From an uncultured Eubacteriales bacterium (lineage in GTDB: Bacteria > Bacillota > Clostridia > Lachnospirales > Lachnospiraceae): a stretch of 5,015 bases of DNA. The notes beneath the pieces were generated by a model, which was given only the letters and a program-made list of their open reading frames with translations, made no database searches and was not told where the DNA came from. Positions 1 to 5,015 of this stretch are shown piece by piece. The position numbers and the translations under genes are program-made. How positions within the stretch are numbered: the first letter of the stretch is position 1; every line of letters starts with the position of its first letter. The DNA is taken from NCBI GenBank assembly GCA_900313765.1, contig OMSN01000135.1, positions 1 to 5,015 of the forward strand, in the 5' to 3' direction.

Positions 1-313
1 GTTCCAGCATGCACCGTTCCATCTCATCAACCGTGACTTTTTCGACTTCACGCATGAATATCCGTTTGACGAAGTCATCACCGAACTTCCCAGGGAGGAA
101 GCAGCAGGTGATCACGCGGAAGAATACGCGCAGAAGTTCCTGCAGAAGGTATCGTCTTTCCTTGCACCTGGTGCTCTTCTGGTCATCCTGACAGATGACG
201 CGCCGGCTCTGAAGAATGCCCTGCAGAAGGAGAAGAACTTCACACTGGAAGAGAGCTTTCTTCTGAATGAACGATCCGGGACGGAGGAATGCATTCTTCA
301 CTGGCAGCCTTGA
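1..313 (+). CDS. C-terminal fragment of a class I SAM-dependent methyltransferase (TRM11/UPF0020-like)
   Basis: The frame beginning at base 2 is open from the left edge to a TGA at 311-313, giving the last 103 residues of a protein whose start lies outside the window. It begins FQHAPFHLINRDFFDFTHEY. The pattern of a strand ending in an acidic residue (NRDFFDF, fragment residues 10-16), then FDEVITELPR (22-31), then a helix (AEEYAQKFL) and a hydrophobic strand (PGALLVIL) fits the second half of a Rossmann-type methyltransferase. FDEVITELP sits where motif IV (the N/D-P-P-Y region that holds the target base) is expected. The overall look resembles TRM11/THUMP-linked RNA methylases of clostridia, but the SAM-binding motif I is not in the window. 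The substrate, probably RNA, is inference. The class is fairly secure; the subfamily is a tentative recognition. The stop is followed by a possible weak terminator, so this gene probably ends its transcription unit. Confidence 0.6.
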   Translation, partial: FQHAPFHLINRDFFDFTHEYPFDEVITELPREEAAGDHAEEYAQKFLQKVSSFLAPGALLVILTDDAPALKNALQKEKNFTLEESFLLNERSGTEECILHWQP

Positions 314-335
314 AGAAAATGATCCTGCCGGAATT

Positions 336-367
336 GTCAAATAACGAGTTTGACTTTTTGATTTTTT
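336..367 (+). terminator. weak intrinsic terminator after the methyltransferase gene
   Basis: GTCAAA (336-341) pairs perfectly with TTTGAC (349-354) around a 7-base loop, and a T-U wobble-type pair (T342-G348) can extend it. The right arm runs directly into TTTTTGATTTTTT (355-367). The stem has only two G-C pairs, so termination may be inefficient. The position, 23 bases after the stop codon, is typical of an intrinsic terminator. Confidence 0.45.
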
Positions 368-380
368 CAGACATATTAAG

Positions 381-409
381 GTGCCAAATGGCCCTCGCTT
401 TGCTATACT
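381..409 (+). promoter_or_regulatory. probable promoter of the nucleotidase gene (extended -10)
   Basis: TGCTATACT at 401-409 is a good extended -10 element (TGn followed by TATACT at 404-409). GTGCCA at 381-386, 17 bases upstream, is a partial match to the -35 box. Transcription would start near 415-417, giving a leader of about 70 bases before the ATG at 485. A second candidate lies just upstream: TTGACT (350-355), an 18-base spacer and TATTAA (374-379), whose -35 box overlaps the terminator hairpin. The extended -10 site is preferred because of its stronger -10. No experiment supports either one. Confidence 0.5.
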
Positions 410-429
410 GAAGATGATTCTTGTATCTG

Positions 430-448
430 GCGAAGCGGGGGCTTTCGC
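430..448 (+). promoter_or_regulatory. small leader hairpin upstream of the nucleotidase gene
   Basis: GCGAAGC (430-436) can pair with GCTTTCGC (441-448) with one bulged T, closing a GGGG loop. It lies in the predicted 5' leader, about 25 bases before the Shine-Dalgarno sequence. It may only stabilise the message; the sequence does not match a riboswitch class that I recognise. Confidence 0.25.
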
Positions 449-484
449 TGTGGGTGGGAACAAAGTTCCGGAAAGGAGATGTGA

Positions 485-2185
485 ATGAAGAAGCAACTGA
501 TCATGCTGTTGGGGCTTGCGATGATCTTTGGAACTACGGCTATGGCTGAGGAGCCGGCTTCGGAAGAGGGTACCGGGCTTAGCCAGGACCTTGTGGTCCT
601 CTTTACCAGTGATGTTCACTGCGGAGTCGACCAGGGATTCGGCTATGTGGGACTGAAGGCTGTTGAGATGCAGAAAGAAGCAGAAGGCAATCATGTTCTG
701 CTGGTGGACGATGGTGATTCGATCCAGGGAGAACCTCTGGGAACCATGACGACCGGACAGGCAGATATCGAACTGATGAATGAGATGGGATATGACATAG
801 CCATCCCCGGAAACCATGAGTTTGATTATGGGATGGATCGTTTCCTGGAACTCGTGGATATGGCACAGTTCCCATACATCAGCTGCAATTTCAATAAAGA
901 TGGGGAGCTGGTCTTTGACCCGTATATTATCAAGGAGATCGATGACTGCAAGATCGCGTTTGTGGGTGTGACCACTCCGAAGACACTGACTTCTTCCACA
1001 CCGAAATATTTCCAGGATGAGGAAGGCAATTTCGTCTATGGTTTCTTCCAGGATGAAACCGGAGACGGTATCTACAAGGCTGTACAGAGCGCCGTGGACG
1101 ACGCCCGGGCGGAAGGTGCGGACTATGTGATCGTGATGGGACACATGGGAAATGAAGCAGAATGTGAGCCCTGGACCTATGCGGATGTGATCCGCAATAC
1201 TACAGGTATCGATATCTTCCTCGACGGACACAGCCATGACACGGATCAGGTCGTCATGCAGAACAAAGATGGGCAGGATGTATACCGCAGCGCATGCGGA
1301 ACCAAGATGCAGGGCATCGGATACGCGCGGATCAGCGCCGAGGACGGAAGCATTGAGACAGGCCTGTATACATGGAACAACGATGTACCTGCACCGGTTC
1401 TTCTGGGGATCAGCAATTCGATGTCAGAAAAGATTGATGCAGCAGTCAGCGAACTGGATGAAAAACTCACGGAAGTAGTTGCGAAGAGTGCTGTCGACCT
1501 TACGATCTTTGATCCGGAGGCGAAGGATGCAGAAGGTAATCCGATCCGGATCATCCGTGTGGCAGAGACCAATCTGGGAGATTTGTGTGCAGATGCCTAC
1601 AAGGATCAGAGCGGAGCAGACATAGCATTTGTCAACGGCGGAGGAATCCGTACAAATATCCCTGCGGGCGATATCACTCTCGGAGATATCCTGAAAGTGC
1701 ATCCCTTCGGCAATTCCATGTGCGTGATCGAGGTGACCGGTCAGCAGATCCTGGATGCCCTTGAGTGGGGCGCTCATGCAGTTCCGGGTGAAAACGGAGG
1801 ATTCCTCCAGGTAGCCGGACTTACCTATGAGATCCATACCTACATTGACAGCAGCTGCGTGCAGGATGAGAATACTCTGTTCACGGGTGTAGATGGTGAA
1901 TACCGTGTCAAGAACGTGATGGTCGGCGGAGAACCTCTCGACCTGGAGAAGACATACACACTGGCATCCCATAACTACATGCTGAAGGATCAGGGTGACG
2001 GCTATACCATGTTTGAAGGCTGCAACATCCTGCAGGATGAGGTGAAGCTGGACAACCAGGTCCTGATCGATTATATCAGGGGAACCCTTGGCGGCGTGAT
2101 CGGTGAAGAATATGCAGAACCGTACGGCCAGGGACGCATCGTAGCTGTGGAAGAGGCACCGGCTGCAGAGACAGAAGCAGAGTAA
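485..2185 (+). CDS. secreted 5'-nucleotidase / UshA-family bifunctional metallophosphatase
   Basis: This 566-residue protein has the two-domain architecture of the UshA/5'-nucleotidase family, which hydrolyses nucleotides (and in some members UDP-sugars or 2',3'-cyclic nucleotides) outside the cytoplasm. Residues 1-21 form a signal peptide: MKK, a hydrophobic core, then AMA with predicted cleavage before EEPASEE. The N-terminal dimetal phosphoesterase domain shows SDVH (42-45), DDGD (75-78), GNHEFD (109-114), GH (219-220) and GHSH (248-251), so all metal ligands appear intact. The C-terminal substrate-binding domain shows ETNLGDL (361-367), NGGGIR (384-389), HPFGN (406-410) and QGDGYTMF (503-510), the region that stacks the nucleobase in relatives. 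The protein ends in an acidic Ala/Pro/Glu tail with no LPXTG, S-layer or membrane anchor, so it is probably released or loosely held. The ATG at 485 is supported by AAGGAG (473-478) 6 bases upstream and by the signal peptide. It appears monocistronic, with its own promoter and a strong terminator. Exact substrate preference cannot be read from the sequence. Confidence 0.93.
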   Translation: MKKQLIMLLGLAMIFGTTAMAEEPASEEGTGLSQDLVVLFTSDVHCGVDQGFGYVGLKAVEMQKEAEGNHVLLVDDGDSIQGEPLGTMTTGQADIELMNEMGYDIAIPGNHEFDYGMDRFLELVDMAQFPYISCNFNKDGELVFDPYIIKEIDDCKIAFVGVTTPKTLTSSTPKYFQDEEGNFVYGFFQDETGDGIYKAVQSAVDDARAEGADYVIVMGHMGNEAECEPWTYADVIRNTTGIDIFLDGHSHDTDQVVMQNKDGQDVYRSACGTKMQGIGYARISAEDGSIETGLYTWNNDVPAPVLLGISNSMSEKIDAAVSELDEKLTEVVAKSAVDLTIFDPEAKDAEGNPIRIIRVAETNLGDLCADAYKDQSGADIAFVNGGGIRTNIPAGDITLGDILKVHPFGNSMCVIEVTGQQILDALEWGAHAVPGENGGFLQVAGLTYEIHTYIDSSCVQDENTLFTGVDGEYRVKNVMVGGEPLDLEKTYTLASHNYMLKDQGDGYTMFEGCNILQDEVKLDNQVLIDYIRGTLGGVIGEEYAEPYGQGRIVAVEEAPAAETEAE

Positions 2186-2251
2186 GCGCAGCAGAGCAGC
2201 CGCAGTTTGCAGGAAATGCACAGCTGCCTGACACTTGAGTAAAAGCCTTTG

Positions 2252-2290
2252 AAAAGGGCCGGATCCTTCGCAGGAAGGATCCGGCTTTTT
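2252..2290 (+). terminator. strong intrinsic terminator after the nucleotidase gene
   Basis: GCCGGATCCTTC (2258-2269) and GAAGGATCCGGC (2274-2285) form a perfect 12-bp stem with a GCAG loop, followed by TTTTT (2286-2290). The AAAAGG upstream of the left arm can pair with the T-tract, lengthening the helix. It starts about 70 bases after the nucleotidase stop and separates that gene from the suf operon. No convergent gene is present, so the A-tract on the left need not imply use on the other strand. Confidence 0.93.
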
Positions 2291-2313
2291 CATTTTCAAC
2301 AGAATACTTTCTC

Positions 2314-2342
2314 TTGACATCCTGCAGGCGGACAGATAAAAT
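2314..2342 (+). promoter_or_regulatory. suf operon promoter (sigma-A type)
   Basis: TTGACA at 2314-2319 matches the -35 consensus exactly. TAAAAT at 2337-2342, after an ideal 17-base spacer, matches the -10 consensus in five of six positions. Transcription should begin around 2348-2350, about 47 bases before the sufC start codon. Such a strong promoter would normally need a repressor, which fits the dyad immediately downstream. Confidence 0.82.
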
Positions 2343-2353
2343 TGCCATATAAA

Positions 2354-2369
2354 CCTACCAACATGTAGG
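2354..2369. promoter_or_regulatory. putative operator dyad CCTAC-N6-GTAGG in the suf promoter
   Basis: CCTAC (2354-2358) and GTAGG (2365-2369) are perfect inverted repeats separated by CAACAT. The dyad begins a few bases after the predicted transcription start, where a bound protein would block RNA polymerase. Its position before an Fe-S assembly operon suggests an Rrf2-family (IscR-like) regulator, as is known for suf and isc operons elsewhere; that link is inference. The same arms could form only a small 5-bp RNA hairpin, so a DNA-level operator is the likelier reading. Confidence 0.5.
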
Positions 2370-2376
2370 GTAAATA

Positions 2377-2393
2377 GGAAAGGCGATCGGAAG
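2377..2393 (+). promoter_or_regulatory. weak, displaced ribosome binding site of sufC
   Basis: The bases before the sufC ATG (2396) contain GGAAAGG (2377-2383), which ends 12 bases upstream, and GGAAG (2389-2393), which ends only 2 bases upstream. Neither has the usual 5-9 base spacing. The start at 2396 is still preferred because the encoded MDDILLKIENL matches the normal SufC N-terminus and no later start would keep the first beta strand. Confidence 0.5.
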
Positions 2394-2395
2394 AT

Positions 2396-3148
2396 ATGGA
2401 CGATATATTGTTGAAGATTGAAAACCTGAAGGCTGGCATAGAGGGCAGTCAGATCCTGAACGGGCTGGATCTGACGATCGGAGCCGGGGAGACGCATGTG
2501 CTCATGGGGCCGAACGGTGCCGGCAAATCGACGCTCGGAAATGTGATCATGGGCAACCCTGTCTATCATCAGACTGACGGCAAGATCCTGTTTGGCGGGA
2601 ATGATCTGACGGGACTGCCTGCTGACAGGAGAGCCCGTGCGGGACTCTTCATGTCCTTTCAGAATCCCACAGAGGTTCCGGGGATCACGCTGGAGAGTTT
2701 TATCCGCAATGCGATCCGCCAGAGGACCGGCAAAAATGTGAAGAGACTCTCATTTTCAAGGAGACTCCATGAGATGATGGAGCTTCTGGACATGGATGAG
2801 TCTTACGGGGAGAGAGATCTGAATGTGGGCTTCTCCGGGGGAGAGAAGAAGAAAGCGGAGATCCTGCAGCTGCTGATGCTGGAGCCGAAGCTGGCGATCC
2901 TTGACGAGACGGATTCCGGACTCGATGTAGACGCTGTCAGGACCGTGTCAAAAGGCATCGGACAGTTCCAGCGAAGCTGTGACGGAGCTCTTCTGATCAT
3001 CACGCACAATGCAGAGATCCTCAGGGACCTGAAGGCAGACTGCACACACATCCTGGTGAAGGGAAGGATCGTGAAAAGCGGCGGACCTGAGCTTGTGGAT
3101 GAGATCCAGGAGAAGGGATTCGAAGGTTACCTGGAGGAGGGGGCATGA
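2396..3148 (+). CDS. sufC: Fe-S cluster assembly ATPase SufC
   Basis: SufC is the ABC-type ATPase of the cytosolic SufBC2D complex; its ATP-driven dimerisation reshapes SufB and SufD so that a nascent Fe-S cluster can form. It has no membrane partner despite its ABC fold. At 250 residues it has the usual family length. Visible motifs are Walker A GPNGAGKST (38-46), the Q-loop in MSFQNP (86-91, Q89), the signature FSGGEKKK (146-153), Walker B LAILDETDSGLD (167-178, with D170 and catalytic E171) and the H-loop ITHN (202-205, H204). The ETDSGLD stretch and the PTEVPGI segment (91-97) after the Q-loop are typical of SufC and distinguish it from transporter ATPases. It is the first gene of the operon, behind a near-consensus promoter with a candidate operator, and its stop overlaps the start of sufB by 4 bases (ATGA), which indicates translational coupling. 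Confidence 0.97.
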   Translation: MDDILLKIENLKAGIEGSQILNGLDLTIGAGETHVLMGPNGAGKSTLGNVIMGNPVYHQTDGKILFGGNDLTGLPADRRARAGLFMSFQNPTEVPGITLESFIRNAIRQRTGKNVKRLSFSRRLHEMMELLDMDESYGERDLNVGFSGGEKKKAEILQLLMLEPKLAILDETDSGLDVDAVRTVSKGIGQFQRSCDGALLIITHNAEILRDLKADCTHILVKGRIVKSGGPELVDEIQEKGFEGYLEEGA

Positions 3149-4560
3149 CTGACACGGGAATCGGAACTATTCTTGATGAATTAACCACCAATATCTATGA
3201 CTTCAGGGATGAAGGGACTGAACGCAGCCGTGTGGATGAAGGCCTCACAGAGGACATCGTGCGCAGGATCAGCGAGGAGAAGAAAGACCCGGACTGGATG
3301 AGGGAGTTTCGCCTGAAGGCACTGAACCTGTATGACAGGATCCCGGTTCCGGACTGGGGACCATCCATTGAAGGCCTGGATATGGACAACATCGTCACCT
3401 ATGTGCGGCCTAAATCAGACATGAGAGCCCGGTGGGAGGATGTACCGCAGGAGATCCGCCAGACCTTCGAGAAACTGGGGATCCCCAAGGCGGAGCATGA
3501 ATATCTGGCCGGCGTCGGTGCCCAGTATGACTCCGAACTGGTCTATCACAATGTGAAGGATTATGTGGCGGAGCAGGGGGTCGTGTACACCGATATGGAG
3601 AGCGCACTCACCGGGGAATATGCGGATATGGTGAGGAGCCATTTCATGAAACTGGTGCCGCCATCCGATCACAAGTTTGCTGCTCTGCATGGCGCTGTCT
3701 GGTCCGGCGGGTCTTTTGTGTACGTACCGAAAGGCGTCAGGGTGGATATCCCCCTGCAGTCTTATTTCCGGCTGAATGCAAAAGGAGCAGGCCAGTTTGA
3801 GCATACGCTGATCATCGTGGATGAAGGGGCGGATCTTCATTTCATAGAAGGGTGCTCCGCACCGAAATGGAATGTTGCGAACCTGCATGCCGGATGCGTG
3901 GAACTGTATGTAGGCAGGAATGCGCGCCTTCGCTATTCCACGATCGAAAACTGGTCGAAGAATATGTACAACCTGAATACCAAGCGTGCGCTTGTGGAGG
4001 AGGGTGCCAGGATGGAATGGGTCTCTGGATCCTTCGGCTCGCACGTCTCATATCTGTATCCGACCACGATCCTGAAGGGGGCGCATGCCGACTGTGAGTA
4101 CACGGGGATCACCTTCGCGGGAAAGGGACAGAATCTGGATACAGGATGCCGGATGGTGCATCTCGGAGAGCATACGTCTTCCCTTGTCACAACCAAATCA
4201 TTGTCGAAGGACGGAGGGATCAATACGTTCCGTTCCGCTGTTGAAGTGATGCGGACCGCCAGGCATGCAAAGTCCAGCGTGGACTGTTCTTCACTGATGC
4301 TGGATTCCGTCTCCAGGTCAGATACGATCCCTGTAATGGATATCCGTACGCAGGAATGCGATATCGGACATGAAGCGAAGATCGGCCGGATCAGCGATGA
4401 GACGGTCTTCTACCTCATGAGCCGGGGAATCAGTGAGGAGGAGGCAAGGGCCATGATCGTAGCCGGATTCGCGGATCCGGTCAGCAAGGAACTGCCGCTG
4501 GAATATGCGGCGGAAATGAACAATCTGATCCGCCTGGAGATGGAAGGGAGCATTGGGTGA
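3145..4560 (+). CDS. sufB: Fe-S cluster assembly scaffold protein SufB
   Basis: SufB is the scaffold subunit of SufBC2D on which the Fe-S cluster is built from iron and from sulfur delivered by SufS with SufU or SufE. The 471-residue length is normal for Gram-positive SufB. Typical family segments are DPDWMREFRLKAL (48-60), YVPKGVRVDIPLQSYFR (193-209), GQFEHTLI (216-223), IEGCSAP (234-240), the beta-helix core, and the C-terminal LMSRGISEEEA (424-434) and ELPLEYAAEMN (449-459). Compared with Escherichia coli SufB recalled from memory, C381 (in VDCSSL) lines up with the essential C405, and E410 (in GHEAK) lines up with E434, with the same 29-residue spacing, so the cluster-building pair is preserved. 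The ATG at 3145 overlaps the sufC stop and follows GGAGGAGG (3133-3140). There is no sign of frameshift or truncation. Confidence 0.97.
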   Translation: MTDTGIGTILDELTTNIYDFRDEGTERSRVDEGLTEDIVRRISEEKKDPDWMREFRLKALNLYDRIPVPDWGPSIEGLDMDNIVTYVRPKSDMRARWEDVPQEIRQTFEKLGIPKAEHEYLAGVGAQYDSELVYHNVKDYVAEQGVVYTDMESALTGEYADMVRSHFMKLVPPSDHKFAALHGAVWSGGSFVYVPKGVRVDIPLQSYFRLNAKGAGQFEHTLIIVDEGADLHFIEGCSAPKWNVANLHAGCVELYVGRNARLRYSTIENWSKNMYNLNTKRALVEEGARMEWVSGSFGSHVSYLYPTTILKGAHADCEYTGITFAGKGQNLDTGCRMVHLGEHTSSLVTTKSLSKDGGINTFRSAVEVMRTARHAKSSVDCSSLMLDSVSRSDTIPVMDIRTQECDIGHEAKIGRISDETVFYLMSRGISEEEARAMIVAGFADPVSKELPLEYAAEMNNLIRLEMEGSIG

Positions 4561-4563
4561 TAT

Positions 4564-5015
4564 ATGTATACAGATGAACTGACACTGAATCCACTGCCGT
4601 CCCTGACCTGGCAGCGGCTCAAAGTCAACGATGCAAGAGTAAAACTCACTGGGAAGCAGGATACAGCCATCCGGACGCTGTCTCTGAAGGCAAGTCTTCC
4701 GAATGGACTCGTCCTGAGAATGGCAGAGGACGATTCCGTGATCTGCCATAGAGCACAGGAAGGCTCACAGGGCAGGGATGCCTGCAGACAGGCTGCAGCG
4801 TCCGGGATCTATAAGATCCCACGGGAAGCTTATGTGGCCGGAAAGACAGCGATCCGCGCAGGAGAAGGGTTTCCGACAGGACTGGGTGCGCAGTTTCAGC
4901 ACTATATGGAGTCAGAACCGCTCCGGATCCTGGAGATCCCGGAAGGCTATACAGGAGATGAACCGGCCTTTCTGGCGTTCATCCACAATGATGACAGTGA
5001 CGCAGCCCTGCGTCT
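4564..5015 (+). CDS. sufD: Fe-S cluster assembly protein SufD, N-terminal part (cut by window edge)
   Basis: SufD is the SufB paralogue that pairs with SufB in the SufBC2D complex and is linked to iron acquisition for the cluster. Only the first 150 residues are present. The frame is open to the right edge and begins MYTDELTLNPLPSLTWQRLK. The N-terminal LPSLTWQRLKVN (residues 11-22) matches the L-P-x-x-T-W-x-x-L-K-V-N pattern common in clostridial SufD proteins. The remaining visible part is the variable N-terminal domain before the beta-helix core; the conserved core and its functional histidine (H360 in E. coli) lie beyond the window, so integrity cannot be judged. The identification rests mainly on this motif and on position directly after sufB. 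The ATG lies 3 bases after the sufB stop, with AAGGGAG (4544-4550) 13 bases upstream and GGGTGA (4555-4560) closer, so coupling to sufB translation is likely. Confidence 0.88.
   Translation, partial: MYTDELTLNPLPSLTWQRLKVNDARVKLTGKQDTAIRTLSLKASLPNGLVLRMAEDDSVICHRAQEGSQGRDACRQAAASGIYKIPREAYVAGKTAIRAGEGFPTGLGAQFQHYMESEPLRILEIPEGYTGDEPAFLAFIHNDDSDAALR

Noticed and set aside
9..191. A 60-codon + strand frame starting at ATG 9 inside the methyltransferase fragment.
   Set aside because: The overlapping frame from base 2 gives a sensible methyltransferase C-terminus, while this one is a Ser/Arg-rich sequence without features.
2186..2251. Possible small gene or extra hairpin between the nucleotidase stop and the terminator.
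   Set aside because: No start codon with a ribosome binding site opens a meaningful frame. The short CCTTT/AAAGG (2246-2257) repeat has only a 2-base loop and overlaps the stronger terminator stem.
1424..2569. A 381-codon open frame on the - strand, spanning the end of the nucleotidase gene, the intergenic region and the start of sufC.
   Set aside because: It lies opposite two well-supported genes, runs through the terminator and suf promoter, and its translation is rich in His, Cys and Leu with no recognisable domain. It is what codon bias of the + strand genes produces in the reverse frame.
3415..4044. A 209-codon open frame on the - strand inside sufB.
   Set aside because: It is wholly antisense to an intact, strongly conserved sufB, has no plausible ribosome binding or domain evidence, and is best seen as a reverse-strand shadow.
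4357..4359. Cysteine at residue 405 of this SufB has the same number as the essential C405 of E. coli SufB.
   Set aside because: The numbering is a coincidence. The positional equivalent is C381, which lies 29 residues before E410 just as C405 lies 29 before E434.
4366..4380. SufB has GHEA (408-411) where E. coli and Bacillus have EHEA, suggesting loss of a conserved glutamate.
   Set aside because: By alignment from memory, the functional E. coli E434 is the second glutamate, which is retained here as E410. The GHEA form is, as I recall, common in other Gram-positive SufB proteins, so this is not a defect.
1..5015. Search for mobile elements, CRISPR repeats, tRNA genes, attachment sites or an unfamiliar gene cassette.
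   Set aside because: Reading both strands, I saw no repeated spacer pattern, transposase, integrase, tRNA-like fold or unexplained long conserved frame. Every stretch is accounted for by familiar genes and normal intergenic signals.

Overview
The window looks like an ordinary chromosomal segment from a Gram-positive anaerobe, most likely a clostridial (Lachnospiraceae-like) Firmicute. The reasons are AGGAGG-type ribosome binding sites, sigma-A-like promoters, a secreted nucleotidase with a short Firmicute-style signal peptide, and a suf operon in the order sufC-sufB-sufD with SufB of the Gram-positive type. The GC content is moderate (around 50 percent by eye). The genus assignment is inference; there is no rRNA or other direct marker here. 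All genes are on the + strand.

Layout: (1) Positions 1-313 hold the C-terminal end of a class I SAM-dependent methyltransferase, cut by the window edge. (2) Positions 314-484 hold a weak intrinsic terminator, a promoter with an extended -10 element, and a roughly 70-base leader with a small hairpin. (3) Positions 485-2185 encode a complete secreted 5'-nucleotidase/UshA-family metallophosphoesterase, apparently a single-gene transcript. (4) Positions 2186-2395 hold a strong terminator, then a near-consensus promoter (TTGACA, 17 bases, TAAAAT) with a CCTAC-N6-GTAGG dyad at about the transcription start. (5) Positions 2396-5015 hold sufC, sufB and the start of sufD, tightly packed; sufC and sufB overlap by 4 bases and sufB and sufD are 3 bases apart.

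The genes form three independent units. The methyltransferase probably modifies a nucleic acid. The nucleotidase is exported and releases phosphate and nucleosides from extracellular nucleotides. The suf genes encode the SufBC2D scaffold complex that builds Fe-S clusters; the cysteine desulfurase and sulfur-transfer partner (sufS, sufU) would be expected just past the right edge. The dyad in the sufC promoter is the best candidate for regulation, plausibly by an Rrf2-family Fe-S-sensing repressor whose gene is not in the window.

I found no mobile element, CRISPR array, tRNA or rRNA, and nothing I can defend as a previously undescribed system. The findings are modest regulatory and protein-architecture points.
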